Part shown: in pieces, positions 25,858-38,656 of the stretch | Layout of the letters: each line of letters starts with the position of its first letter | Position numbering within the stretch: the stretch's first letter is position 1 | Assembly (NCBI GenBank): GCA_030407085.1 | Contig: CM059585.1 | Span: forward strand, 90,286,501 to 90,350,500 | Source: Trichopria drosophilae | Taxonomy: Eukaryota > Arthropoda > Insecta > Hymenoptera > Diapriidae | DNA: 64,000 nt | Reading direction: 5' to 3' | The notes under the pieces: model-generated | Databases searched by the model: none | What the model saw: the letters and a program-made list of their open reading frames with translations, nothing else | What the model was told of the DNA's origin: nothing | Position numbers and translations under genes: made by a program

Positions 25858-27999
25858 ACTTTACGCTAAAAAGAAGAAAAATGACGCATTAGTAATTCAA
25901 AATAACAGATGGGCAACAATAATTTAATTAATAAATGGTTTCAAGTTTCTTTAAAATGTCTGGTGTAATCGACCCATCAATTACTTAACGAGTTACTATC
26001 ATTGAGCAATTACATAATCTATTTCCAGCATGCAAACATTTTCCCGCTCGAAATAATTCTTCCAGTTCCGTTGCTTTCCTAGACACGAAACTCGGCGAAA
26101 GAAACGTTAGACGTCAAACTAATCTCGGCTTGTGCTTTCGACTTCTTAAACTTCCATAATTTTGTAATCCTTGAGAGAGAGGTTGGGAAACCTCGACGAC
26201 CTTAAGCGCCGGGAAAGATGCCGGAAGTAAGAGAAGCTGGTTATTCAAAATATATTTCGAGACTTCACGTTGGCAGTGAGTTCTTTATTTGGGTGCTAGA
26301 CATTCTTGAAGAACAGATGACTGGCAAATTTCGGGTAACGCGCGCAATAGGAAATTCTCATGCGCCGCGTCGCGGTCTGTTGCATAACGAAACTGGGCGT
26401 TCTGTTATTGTGCTAGGGCAAGGACGCGCCTTGAAAATTCACACGCACTATGGCGCTTGTTCTTCTTGATAATGAGATGACGAGGTCAGTTACAATCCCA
26501 CCGGGGCAAACGACCGACGACAGTTCCTTGTCGTGGCGCCGTGTCATTATTCGGCACGAGTAAGAGTTGCTTCATGAGAAAGCGTGTCCGTTCGCTTAGA
26601 AGCGGCGAAAGTCTCTCGAAAAGGCAAGGTCAAGTGCGCCGTGGCGAGTCGTCGGTAGCACGAGCGTGCTATTTAATTACGGCTTCCCGCACGGATTGCC
26701 TTTAACTGACCTTCACTACTTTCGATATGATTTACAAGTTCATGGCGCGTTCGTGCCCCCGAGTGGGTACATCATAATAATTAGCCTAGTAGTCACTGAC
26801 AATTTATATTTCAATTATGACTTACATGAAATGCGTACCGTCGTAAACCCCAGGTTGGCCTTTGAAGATCCATCTACTTCCGGCTACCGTCGCCATTAAG
26901 CGACGTTACAGGAATGTACTATTTTTATCCTATTGCGCATTTACGGGATAATCTTGTGTATGCGGATATTGGAAGCAAGACTCTCGTAAGGTACAAAATT
27001 GCACCATTAATACCAATGCGATGTACCTTCATCGTCATCCTGAAATTTAGCTACGCATAACACCGTTTCGATTATGGAGTACATTTAATGTAGTGGGCCC
27101 AAAACTTTTTTGAAAAATAGAACTCATAAAAAAATTCATAGCATGGTTGCAGAGAAGAGAACGACTTCCGACTGAACTAAGGGTTACTAACCTACGCTTA
27201 ACTCACCGAACTATAGCCATAATAGTTTTCAACTTCTGAAAGTAATGCTTTGCCGATATTGAAAACTTCTCGGGAGTGAAACAATTACAGCGTTGATATG
27301 GACGATGTACGGAGATATAATAAAACTGCAGGTTGATTAGGGCAAAAGACAGACCAAAAACGACGAAAATTCCAACAGGCCGGGCGAGACCTAATCAGGC
27401 ATCTCTGATCGTTGGTGGTCAATCTATTGGTACCTCGATAAGCTGAAGGATGATTTTGGCGTCGATTTTTGTTAACCATATATTAAAAAATCCTCCTTAA
27501 TAAATGTTTCATTAGATAGTCGATTAGATTAAAATAACAAACCGTCACGTATTATATTCTATTCCTTATGAGACATTTACATTCCCGCCAAGTCTAAAGA
27601 TGTAGGAGTATGAAAGTTTGGTTTGACTTGCCCCTGTACGATTATTGTCATCCACCACCCATAAATCAACCCAAGTTTCAAACACCAAAGATAAAAGAAA
27701 CCGCGAGGCGGAAAAGTGTACCATTTGAAACTGTAAAACTTGGACTTACAAGCGCACTTATTTTGATCTCGTCTTAAGCACCCAGCCAAGGGCAACTTTG
27801 ATGAACCGACAAAAACCCTCGAGGACCTTTATATCGAGAACCAATTTTCTCAAGGTAACCTGGCAGATCCATCGATCCGGTGCTAGTAGTAGTTATTACG
27901 GCCCTTAAACTGCGTAAATGCATATATTTATCCATAAACATACTGGGGAAATAAGCGCGGCGCATCGCATCGCGACTAACGACAATGATTATCCTCGCC
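25858..27999. other. No gene seen; GC-richer block at 26.0-26.9 kb
   Basis: A mixed-composition block at 26.0-26.9 kb and short frames at 27.3-28.0 kb on the minus strand show no family signature. Possible regulatory DNA. Confidence 0.35.
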
Positions 28000-28720
28000 G
28001 ATAGTTACGGTAGCTACGATCAATCCGCGACGACCCGCGGTTGTGCACCGTGAAATGTTACTTCGCCGCTCGCAACTGCATCAGAGGGGGGGCTGGAACG
28101 ACGTCCATACTTCTTCCGTTTGATGTTTCCAGCATCCATATATACATAGCGGCCGCGACTTCCTCGTTCGGTCAATTATGCAAGGAGCGCGAACCTTGGG
28201 CTCGCGGCGATCGATGTTTTGGAGCGATCCGTCCAGCGCACGCGGCTTCTGGGAACGATCTTTCCCAACTCTCCCGTGGCCGCTTTCCAGGAAAGAGCCA
28301 GGAACTTGACACAATGCCCCTCGCGGTTCGTTGAACCCCCAAGAACGCATCTTCGACGTCGTGCGACTCTCCTGCCATCAATAGGAGGTACACGGTTGCT
28401 CCGACACGGACGACGGCGACGGCGATGGTGTCGGCGCATGGGGCGCGCCCCTCGACGACGGGGACTCCACCGGGAGTAAAGGCTACGCGCCAGGAAGTCC
28501 CCTGAACCCACTTGAGATATTAGCGACCCTTCTCTGAGAACAACGAGAGTGCAAACGACTTAGCCTATTCGGTGATGAGGAAGTCACCGCATCGTCCCGA
28601 TCGTGTAGGATTTCTACGAGCGCATTTTCTAGGCGGTTTGTTGCCACGGAGATGTAAGGCGACAGTGAGGATCTGATCAATCTCGAGGGAATCTCCTTGC
28701 GCGAGCTTTCAAATGTATTC
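28000..28720. other. GC-rich, CpG-rich block
   Basis: This is the most CpG-rich stretch in the window. Open frames overlap in nearly every phase on both strands (for example 28219-28479 plus, 28511-28176 minus) and encode Arg-rich peptides, the signature of GC-rich non-coding DNA. It contains two GCGGCCGC-like sites and no splice-bounded exon that I can support. It may be a promoter or other regulatory island. Confidence 0.4.
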
Positions 28721-30630
28721 CGTACACAATGACAGGCAGCCCGTTCGACAATTTACTACTGAGACCTACCGGCAAAAAACGCCGGTCTTAACTGCCGAGA
28801 ATAAATACTCTGTCCGCCTGTGGTGTTTTCGACGTTAGTTACTACTTCGTAAGTAGTTACTGCCGCGAAACAAAAAATACGATACATTTTTATAAATATT
28901 TATTTTCCGAGTACTAAGGAAATATTTATTACGTAGAAACCAACGGTTTTCCTTTGCGCCAAGAATGTCGTGTTATATTTTTACTCTTCTTATTTTCGAC
29001 CCCAAAATTTATGATCGTTCAAGTACGTCCCTGAGGATGATTGTATATGCGTATGCCACGAAAATTCAGATGTACACATTTCTTCATGCCTTGGTTTAGA
29101 AATGTTGCTGTACAGTTTGAGATTGGGATTCATAAGGCGCTAGCACTAGTCCTAGCTAAAGTAGCATCTGAAAAGTGAATGGATCATCAACTTTGATTAA
29201 ATAGAACAAAACTCATCACAACTTGAGGAATCTTCCGAGCAATCATTGTGCGCAAAAACGCAAAGAAAGTGATATAATTGTCGGGTTATTTAATTGTAGT
29301 ATACGACAAAAAGAATGAAAAATTAATTAAATATTTGTTACTAAATAAAGATTAATTTTACCAAATTTGGATTTCAGCCGTAAAATTCTTCATCTTTTTC
29401 CTCTCAGTATCATAATTCAACTTGAATTTTCGGTGAGTAAAACACTAAGTTACTCCTTCGCCTTATGCCTTATCGGTTATTTTACAACGAATCCCAAGTA
29501 TATGAATATTCATGAACAGCCTTTTGCTATCACGCGAAAAAATATCGATTTGTCCGTAACTTTGCAAACACCAAAATCACGAGTACGAAATAAAAACAAT
29601 AATTTTGCCAAGCTGCAGTGTACTAAAATTAATTGCATTTAAAATATTGGAAGATAACACGCTACGGACGCGAATGCCATCAATTTTCCAAAATACTTTC
29701 GTCCGCTCGTAAACAGATGATACCTTGTAACTAAAATGCCTGGATCGTTAAATAATTACGCACGTGGGCGCATAACCTATTAAACTTATTAAGAGCGGTC
29801 AAACAATCAGAAATTTATCGAAGTGGTAGTGCACGAAGCGAACATTCAATATATGTATAAGCTATGTAAAATCCCCACGTTACGAGGCAGCGGGGAGCCG
29901 TTAGAACTTTGGCAATCTCGCGAGTTGTAACTCCCTTTGGGCCCATAGCTTAACGAGCACGCGTGTACTTAAGGCAGTCAGAAACGCAGAGGGCGTTCGG
30001 TCGTTAGCAGTTCGGTATATGGAGGCTATCGGCGTTATAGGAACTTGGCAATAAGTTTGTGGTGCTCTGTTCTTTTTCTGTCCGCGTTTGGTGATTTAAC
30101 GATTAATAAAATTGTAATCTAATTGCAAGGAGCATCACTAGCGTGCGATTTGAAAAAAATGCGTTTGCCTTTGAATATTTCATAATCTATACCTTTAACA
30201 ATGACCTACTTCAATTTTAGGTTCAAATTTCAAATAGTTTTTTAGTTACAGACATCTAAAGGGCAGCTGCCCGTGGGTTAAAATAAAGAAATGGGGTACG
30301 TGTCTAAAAGCCGACTTTCAATAATTATGCTTACTTCTAAATCAATAATTTTATGACATACCGGCTTTATGAATGTCGTTTTTTAACTCGCGGCTTTTTG
30401 AAAATCATTTTTCTGAACTGTCGGGGTTTTCATCTGCACCCTAAAAAACTTCCACGTAGATCTCATCATATAATGAATCTTCAGTTTTCTAATCGAGTAA
30501 AAAATGTAATTTGGCGAGTAAAAATCATTCGATTTTAAAGGTACCTTAAACTGTTTTTAGAAAATCAATTGAATGTGGGGGTAAAAATGTAAAAACTTAA
30601 AATAAAAAACGTCCTGTAATCAGTACTCAC
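28721..30630. other. No gene seen; promoter-like patch near 29.98 kb
   Basis: At 29.9-30.05 kb a GC-richer patch contains GGCAGTCAGAAACGCAG and, about 30 bases on, CGGTCGTTAGCAGTTCGG. The arrangement is reminiscent of an insect initiator with a downstream element on the plus strand. No coding exon follows that I can recognise, so this stays a weak suggestion. Confidence 0.2.
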
Positions 30631-32313
30631 AGCTATCCTCAAAGGTCTGATAAAAATGTGGAGAAAAACGACTTTCACGGCGTTATTTGTACAACTATTT
30701 AGTTTCAAAATTTGCAAACCGCGAAATCCCAGCTGATCGTTTTCTCCAAATATAGGTGATTATAGGTGATTTACAATTTTTACAGCGTTTTTTCCTTATT
30801 ACCGGTAATTGTCCTCCAATCGAAAAATATTTTATGGGAATGTTGTAGGTATAAAAAAGATTTACAATTTTTGTATACATCATTTTTCACATAACCTCAA
30901 AGATTCAGAAAAAAATCGAAGAAACTTTGTTTTTTGTTTTTAAGTTGTTTTGGCTCAAAAATGATTTTTTTTTTCTTGAAATTTTTAGGAGACTTAGTGT
31001 AATGTATACCCCTTAGTATGTGTGCAGGTCGAGTCGAGGTTGTGTGAAAGAGTGTTGCGCACGGGTGTGTGTGAGGTATGCAGGTGTGTTGCGTTGTATA
31101 GAAATAATAACAGTCAGTCTCTGCATATACGAGCCACGTGCGGGACGTTCATAAATTGTATCCAACATTGCTTAAAAATATTAAATATATAGTTTTTATT
31201 AGTTAAGAGATCAATTGCAAAGTGTTTCAATATTTGTCAAATTCTCTTAATAAAAAGATTACTTACCCTTTTCTGTCCCGAATAAGCTGTAATTTTTTTG
31301 AATAATTATATGTATTCCTTTCTTTTTTATGAAAAATCTAATGTCGCAACAGTAGAGAATGGAACTTTATTTAATGGAATTTGTTCGTTGAAATATCTAC
31401 TTTCGGATGATATACGAATCAATTTACATTTCTATACAAGAAAGCGTCAAAAACCTCAACATCAATATTAAATTAATTTTCAACATTAATATTTAAAAGA
31501 AAGAAACAAATGCAATTCTGTTATTGTAAAATTGTTGTTATTACGTAATTTGTTTTATTATGTAATTACGTTGTATATTTTATCAGTTAATAAATAAATA
31601 AAAATGAAGTTTTTCAGATTTTCGTGTTTTTTCTTGCACTTTTTTGTATAGAAATGTAAATTGATTCATATATCATCTGAAAGTAGATATTTCAAGGAAC
31701 AAATTCCATTAAATAAAGCTCCTTGTTTAAAGTTTTAATATTAGATTCTTCACTGCAAAATATATGTTTTTTATCGGTTTTTAATCAATAAAAAGAAACG
31801 AATACATATGATTACTCAAAAAAATTACAGCTTATTCGGGACAGAAAAAGGTAAGTCTCCTAAAAATTTCAAGAAAAAAAATCATTTATGTACGTCTTTT
31901 CGGTGCGTAAAGTAAACTTTACGCACTCGATTACACTTTACGCACGAAAAAGCCGTACATAAACAATATTTCGGCACACGTGTGTGTGTGTGTAAAGTTC
32001 TTTACGCATACGCCCTTGTATCGAAAACTACTATTTTGAGCGCAAAAAACCTAAAAACAAAAAACAAGGTTTCTTCGATTTTTTTCTGAATCTTTGAGGT
32101 TATGTGAAAAATGATGTATACAAAAATTGTAGATCTTTTTTATACCTACAAACTAAAAATTGTAAACCACCTATAATCACCTATATTTGGAGAAAACGAT
32201 CAGCTGGGATTTCGCGATTTGCAAATTTTGAAACTAAATAGTTGTACAAATAACGCCGCGAAAGTCGTTTTTCTCCACATTGTTGTCAGACTGATGACCC
32301 TTTGAGGATAGCT
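30631..32313. mobile_element. Long palindrome element of a second family, with insertions in each arm
   Basis: The left arm from AGCTATCCTCAAAGG pairs with the right arm ending CCTTTGAGGATAGCT. Inner landmarks also pair: GATCGTTTTCTCCAAATATA (left) with its complement near 32186, and CTGTCCCGAATAAGCTG near 31275 with its complement near 31832. The axis is near 31.5 kb. The left arm carries about 260 extra bases (31002-31262) bordered by ACTTA on both sides. The right arm carries about 150 extra bases near 31.88-32.03 kb with three copies of GTGCGTAAAGT in both orientations. The ends are not CCCATTAACGC and no TTAA flank is seen, so this is a different palindrome family. Confidence 0.75.
31002..31262. 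mobile_element. Insertion in left arm of palindrome, 5-bp flanking repeat
   Basis: The opposite arm lacks this segment, giving an internal empty-site reference. ACTTA lies on both borders (GGAGACTTA at the left, GATTACTTA at the right), which looks like a 5-base target duplication. The insert contains GT-rich stretches and no coding region or clear inverted ends. Identity unknown. Confidence 0.45.
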
Positions 32314-35300
32314 TGCAATTGAAATTTGCAATTCATCTAATACAATGATAATGTTTTGGCACCTCATTTATTGCATTATTTGTTTATTTCAGTAAGCATT
32401 TACAATAAATTACGAATGTTTGTTACGGTTTAAGTAATTAATTAATAACTAATTACTGACTTGAGATAGTAATCACAAAAACCGTGTATTTCTAAAATTT
32501 AAATTTCCTGAAATACACCTATATATACTAAAGAAACAGGAGTTCTTCACTTATAACTTTTCTAGATACTAATTATGGTGGACCCCTCCCTTATTTTAAT
32601 AACTTATTTCCCACCGAGTAACTAATTACTAGACCGGTGCTTGATAGACACGTGCAAATGTTTCTCAAAAACTGTTGACGTTTCAGGGCAGCAATCTTTT
32701 TTGAAAAATTGGCATAATCATTCATCCCACGAGCGCGAGCATAATAACGAAAGATTCGCATGCCGTGAAAAAAAAAAGTACGTCTGAACGGCGCAATTAT
32801 TCGCTGAAATGAAAGCAAGCGAAGGCCCTTGGATGTATGCGAAGCGATGACGCAACAATCCGCCATAAATTCGCATAATAAACAGCTTGGCACTAATTCT
32901 TGCACATGAGTCTTCTTGAAGCGGCCTTTCGCCGGGGCCGTCATTTCGCCGGCAACCTCTCGAGAGCCGTTATTCCGAATCCGGAATCCGCAAACACGCT
33001 CGAGTCCCACGTGCATCGGTGCCAGGCATTTCAGTTCGAGTCACTCGACTTCCTCAAACGACGCGTCGGGCTAACTTTTGAGCCCACCTTCGCAGCCTCT
33101 ACGACTAACTACGTAATAATTAGCGCCGCAATGAACCGTTCGGCGTTTAACTAGTGGCTGGTACTTACTACGAGGCAGCGATTTACCGGCGTCCTGCATC
33201 AGCGCCCTGGTGTGAACGCAGCCTTTTCCGCTTGTCTCGCCAGCTACTTGCATTTTTTATCGATATTTAAGCATCTCTCAAATTTCAAAAGAATACATTT
33301 TTAGTTTTCAAATTCGATTCGAAAAAAAAATCATTTTCTTTCACCGTTGTATACAGGAAGAGTAGTAAGACGAAATACGTAGAATTCCGGGTGATATGGC
33401 TATATTTTCACAAGAAGGTATTTTCAATTGACAAATAGTTTTCCACCCAAAATCTTAGGGAAAATCCAGTTAAAATATACCGAAAAGTTAAGACTATTGA
33501 AGGTATCGAAAAATTTCTATATGAAATCCTGCACTAATAGCATCACAAGAATGTTTTGTCTGTATAATGAAATACAATATATAGCTCCAAATTCTCCCCC
33601 AGGTAACGCAAGTTCACATTTTCGTCGCAAATGCCAAGCGGTGCCAAATTTGAATACTTGTAAGAAAATGCAGGAAACAGCGACCCCTGTCTGCTTTGAC
33701 ATTCACCTATATATATTGTCACCTAATTGCAATGAGCCCTTTAAATTCCTCCTTTGTTTACCTTCCTTTCTATGACTGTCTACTAGATTGAGACTTTATT
33801 TTTACTCACCTATACGTGCGGAGTTAGGTTATGTCGTTGGAGCAACATTATAATATTACAATGGTAGCATCAGGTTAATTCTATCCAAGGTAGCCGCACT
33901 GCAGAGGTAATATTATCTATAGTTCTTAAGACTGCCCACGCAAATGCGCAATCCTAGAGTAAGTATTCAATGCACTAGATTAGTCACTTTCGCTGCCTTG
34001 AAGTCAAATTTACTTCTTCGGCGCATTCGCAGCTTAATTTCATTCGATATACTCAAGTTAGTTATTTCTTCCGCCGAAAATAGTAGATACTAATTACTCT
34101 TAGAAAAAACTACGTGCCTCTTAGTTTTTTTGTGATAAAATATATTAAAATTTCAAAATAATCGGCGTCTGTTCATACTTTGTTCACCGACATGCCACAT
34201 AAATAAAGACTATGTATTATAATGTTTTGGAAATGCTTGATGATGATACCTCAAAATCGCTAAAATAATTCCTACATCGATAGAGAAAAAGGGGATAACC
34301 TCTTTCTTATAAATCAAGCATTTTACTTTCTGAACCGCTTGAAATTAAAATTTGTCAAAAATCAGATTCTTGGTATTACGGTTCTTTTACTACATTAAAA
34401 TAACATTATAAATTGTTGGGTTGTTGATGTTAACCACTAAGTATGAAAAAACTGTGTTATAACCTGCTAGTGTATTATTATCGCAAACAGAACTTTTCAT
34501 TTCTTCCGAACTGTATATATGAAAAACTAATGACTCTACCACTATAGATTCTGCATCCCCCTCTATCTAGAACTATATGCCTATTGCTGAAATACACGTT
34601 ACGTCCCTATGTGGACTCATCACTAAGACCATAGAGGTAAATTAACCTCTTTCTTACGCTGTAGAACTTTGAGATTTGCAAAAACAAGTTCTTTTTCTGA
34701 GTAGAACATAGAAAGAGTCCCCTGCATATTTCATTATTTTGGCTTATCTTTTGAGTTCCATGAGTGACGTTGTCCCTACCGAGAAGAAGTCACGCAAAAA
34801 CAAAATGTAAGTTTAACCTCCCAAGAAGAGAAAAATTAGCGTTCGTCACAAGACTGTTTTCCACAATGGCTACCGTGCTTAGAAGCTTCCGCACCTTCGG
34901 GTTATACAATTTCGCGATGTTACCATCGACCGGACATGTTTCGAGCTGCGACTGTGCAACAAAAAACTATGATTTTTTCCAGGAAAAAGTCCAAGTCTAT
35001 CGGTTTGATTCTCTTTCTCGGTCTTTACCCTATTGTCGTAGACGAAGAACGACGCGTTACCGGCGGTGTTCGCTATTTTGCGCGATGCCGAGCACTGTTC
35101 GTTACCCAAGGACCGTTACTCCGCGAGATTTATTATTTTATTTACGCTTCGTGCGAACGGAGGGCAAGTTTCAACAATTATGTATGAAATTCTTCGAAGA
35201 ATCTATCGCACTCTGCGTCGGGTCCCGTACGGTCAATGGGCATGAAATGTATGAGAACAAAAGTCGATCTTGTTCCCGCTCTCGGCGGAAAATGTAATCG

Positions 35301-36143
35301 TAAAAGTTACAATGTGTACAAAAAGACACTATTTGTACGCGTGATAATTAGCACGGAAGCCTTCAACGAATGATAAGCGACTTCCGCGAGCATATCTACT
35401 TCGAATAACGGATCATAAAGAGATCGACGACAAATCGTATGGGGATATTGTTATAAAAGGTATCATTTGATTATTAACCAATTAACACTTTAATGCTAAT
35501 TGATTTTACAGTAACTTTTCGCTTGCCAGTTTCTGTGAATTTAATGTCACTTTTCGAATTTACAATATACGTGTAAAACGTTACAAAAATGTTCTGCATT
35601 TGAAAAAGCTGTAAAGTGCTTTTTTATATAGATTCTATGCATAATGTAGGGTTCATCCATATAATAAGCAATTGAAATATTTTTAATACATGGAAAACGT
35701 TTTTTTTTTAAATACGCAAAACTTTGAAAAACGAAAACAATCATAATGTCTATTCGATATTAACTTTTCATTTCTACAATCTGGCGGACAACATATTGAA
35801 ATAGTGGTTTTCGATACAAATGGGAAAAAGTTTTTCCACGAATTTGAGGGTTGCTTTTCGAGACAAAGACGGGTTGTAGAGGAACACTTAAAAACCGACT
35901 TTTCTGTTGTATATTAAACATTAAAACCACTTTGCTACTTTGACATATATACTATACTTTGATTTATATATCAATGTTTTTTGCAATGGCCGAAACTTAT
36001 CAAACTTGTTATTAAACTACCAGTGTCCTGATATTATATTTTTAATTGAAAACCGAATAATTTTGTTCCCCGCAAAAGAAACCTACCTTTTATAAATTAT
36101 TAAAATATAACGCAACATATTCGACCACTATAAAGACATAACA
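32314..36143. other. No gene seen; GC-richer blocks at 32.6-33.25 and 34.76-35.4 kb
   Basis: Open frames at 33016-32591 (minus, 141 codons) and 34764-35297 (plus, 177 codons) are the longest here. Neither shows a known domain, splice-bounded continuity or a protein-like composition: the second is very rich in Arg, Ser and Cys. They could be conserved non-coding DNA or unannotated short exons; I do not call genes. Confidence 0.35.
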
Positions 36144-37219
36144 AACAATAACGCCCAAGTGCACAGAATGTTTGCCACAACATCAACGTCTATTTTCAAT
36201 ATGGAATACATTTCGAAAAAAATAAAAACTATCAGATTCTACCATTGTCAAGGTCGCTCTTTCGAATGGTAGTGAGAAAACTTTTAAAAAATTGAAATTT
36301 ATATCTGATTTTGACATATCTAGTAGACAAACATGATTTTTTGGGACGCATTTTTTACAAATATCGAGTTTTACATTATACAATATCTTACTTTGAGTGA
36401 GCTAAAACATATTGCAAGGGTACACTCGATAGTTGTACTTAAAAGATACACTGCTTTATATTTGAAATTTTCGATATCAGATTCAAAATGGCCACTGCAT
36501 ATACAAATTCCTTTTTAAAATTTAACAATTTTTTTTTAAATTTTACTAGAACAATTATGTTCTACAATAAGTCGAAGGATATCTACGAATTTTTTCATAA
36601 ATGTATTGTCACAATTTTTTATTTTTCATTAATTCGAAAAATCGAAATTTTCAAAAAGTCATTTAAAATTAGTCAAAAGAAATTCTTTAACCAATTCTAA
36701 GACATTTTCGTTCTATGGAGATTTGGGTCAAAGTCTATAGTTTAAATAGAAAATGATTAACTTTTTATGTAATACATTCTGAAAAAATGGCGTTTATTTT
36801 CAACTTATTCTAGAACATAATTGTTCTTATAAAATTTTCTCTAAAGGCGACAGTTTTCAAGAAAACAAAAAATTGTTTTTGTAAATGCAGTGGCAATTTT
36901 GAATCTGACATAGAAAATTTCAAATATATACCAGTGTATGTATCTTTTAAGTAAAGGAGGTCGGAGTATTCTTGGACACAGGGTATTGTTGGACATCGGG
37001 ATATCTTTCCCGCTTCTAACGCTAGGGGTCTCCACCACCTACAATCGGCTCGTCTTATCATACTCTAATTTTCTATGGAGCACTTCACTAGTTGGGACGC
37101 GTTATTACTTCGTTATCACAGACATCAAAATTTTTATATTCGCAAAGTGTCTTTTTTATGTTTTGTTTTGTTTATTTTGGCAATATCACAACATTTTTCG
37201 ACGAACTAAGTCATAATAT

Positions 37220-38374
37220 GGTAAACCTTCGGATGATCCACGTGTTCGAAACGGGAAAAAGTACAACATATTTTCGACGTATTTTGGCCTCCTGAAAACG
37301 AATATCATGACAAAATTTGGCGCTCGGCCATATCTTGGCCGTTATTTAAAAAAAAACCGCCAAAAAACCCGTTTTTTTTTCAGTTTTTTGCATTTATCTC
37401 GAGATGTACATATCTGACGAAAAAATATTTCAAACAAAAAAGGTAGAGAATTGAATTTTCTACAAAAAAGGTTTTATACATTTTTTTTCTAATGGCAATG
37501 GGAAGCTCGTAAAATAGCGATAAAAATAGATAATCCTTTGAATAATGGTCTTGCGATTCTTACATCCGCCTTGGTAATTACAGAAGACGCATTTCATGCC
37601 CGTTTAATTATCACTAATACCTGTTTATTAAGGATTGAGGAGGTTAAAGCAGGTTAGGTTAGACAAGGGTTAGGTTTTTTTTTAGTGGGGGGGGGGGGGG
37701 GGGCCGCAGGCTCCCCCAGACACACATTGCGGTACGGGCAGTAGTAATGGTAATTGTCTCATCCTTACCATTACTGCCTGTACCACACCGGGTGAGGATG
37801 AGACAATTATCATTACTACTGCCGGTACCACAATGTGTGCCTGCGGCCTCCCGAGACCCCCCCCCCCCCCCCCCACTAAAAAAAACCTAACCCATGTCCA
37901 ACCTAACCTGACCGCCGACATTAGCGTTACCCGATGTGCACCGCGGGGAGGTTGCTCGGTCGGGTTTTCGCATAAAGGTACCAAGGATACCAAAGGTAGC
38001 AGAAGCATATAATCGAGCGGATCAAGGCACTCGCATATCAATCAAAGTGAAACTTACTTCACTATCGAGAAACTCAGCTAAAGGCTCACCAACGAATAAC
38101 AAGTCGATTTCAGCATTAATTTAGGGGGTTTCTTTTGCGATTAGGACAAAATTGTATAAAACCTTTTTTATAGAGAATTTCAAGCCCTACATTTTTTGTT
38201 TGGAATATTTTTTCGTCAGATATGTATATCTCGAGATAAATGCAAGAAACTGAAAAAAAAACGGGTTTTTTGGCAAATTTTGTCATGATATTCAGTTTTC
38301 AGGAGGCCAAAATACGTGGAAAATACGTTGTACTTTTTCCCGTTTCGAACACGTGGATCATCCGAAGATTTACC
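37220..38374. mobile_element. Foldback element with 8-bp target duplication, nested in the pogo-like element
   Basis: CATAATAT lies on both sides (37212-37219 and 38375-38382). The element begins GGTAAACCTTCGGATGATCC and its right end complement is GGTAAATCTTCGGATGATCC, with one mismatch. The arms pair for roughly 280 bases on each side (CACGTGTTCGAAACGGGAAA, TTTTGGCCTCCTGAAAAC, TATCTCGAGAT). An 8-base duplication fits hAT- or P-like integration, but no transposase remains, so the superfamily is not assigned. The middle is occupied by a GC-rich hairpin. Confidence 0.75.
37651..37909. repeat. GC-rich hairpin bounded by G17 and C18 tracts
   Basis: This 259-base inverted repeat starts AGGTTAGGTTAGACAAGGGT and ends with the near-complement CCCATGTCCAACCTAACCT. 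Next inside are 17 consecutive G (37687-37703) and 18 consecutive C (37857-37874), then GC-rich arms with AATGGTAATTGTCTCATCC pairing with GGATGAGACAATTATCATT around 37.77 kb. The outer parts contain TTAGG-type units. The G tract can form a quadruplex on one strand and the palindrome a strong hairpin. Confidence 0.8.
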
Positions 38375-38434
38375 CATAATATTCCTTGAACATTAAGCTT
38401 TCGAAGCATATACGAGTTTTGTATTAAATATGCA

Positions 38435-38656
38435 TTGCGTTATTTATACGCTGACATGTTTGAAAAATGCGCGTTCGGGGTATTATTGGACGCTTTTGTC
38501 GGGGTTGATTTGTGCATAGTTTGCATGAAAAATATGCCGAAAAACGAAAATCGCCGAAACACAGCCTATTGTATCGCTTGTGATCGTGGTGTTCATTTGA
38601 CTTGTGCCGGAACAAACCCGAACACATACACGTACCTTAACTGCGATTTTGAATAA
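38435..38656 (+). pseudogene. PHD-type zinc finger relic of a pogo-like transposase
   Basis: The 73-codon frame contains CIVC, then about 15 residues, then CIACDRGVHLTCAG and a final YLNC before the stop. This gives the C-x2-C ... C-x2-C-x4-H-x2-C spacing of a PHD finger. Such a finger at the extreme C-terminus is known in some pogo/Jerky-type transposases. It lies about 330 bases inside the right end of the pogo-like element, with the stop placed as expected for a transposase tail. No DDE domain is left. The function, if any, is lost. Confidence 0.6.

Noticed and set aside
28041..28680. Cluster of six overlapping open frames
   Set aside because: Typical of CpG-rich non-coding DNA; Arg-rich peptides, no motif.
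32591..33016. 141-codon open frame, minus strand
   Set aside because: No recognisable domain and no matching exon on either side.
34764..35297. 177-codon open frame, plus strand
   Set aside because: The longest frame in the window but very Arg/Ser/Cys-rich with no family motif; frames overlap on both strands.
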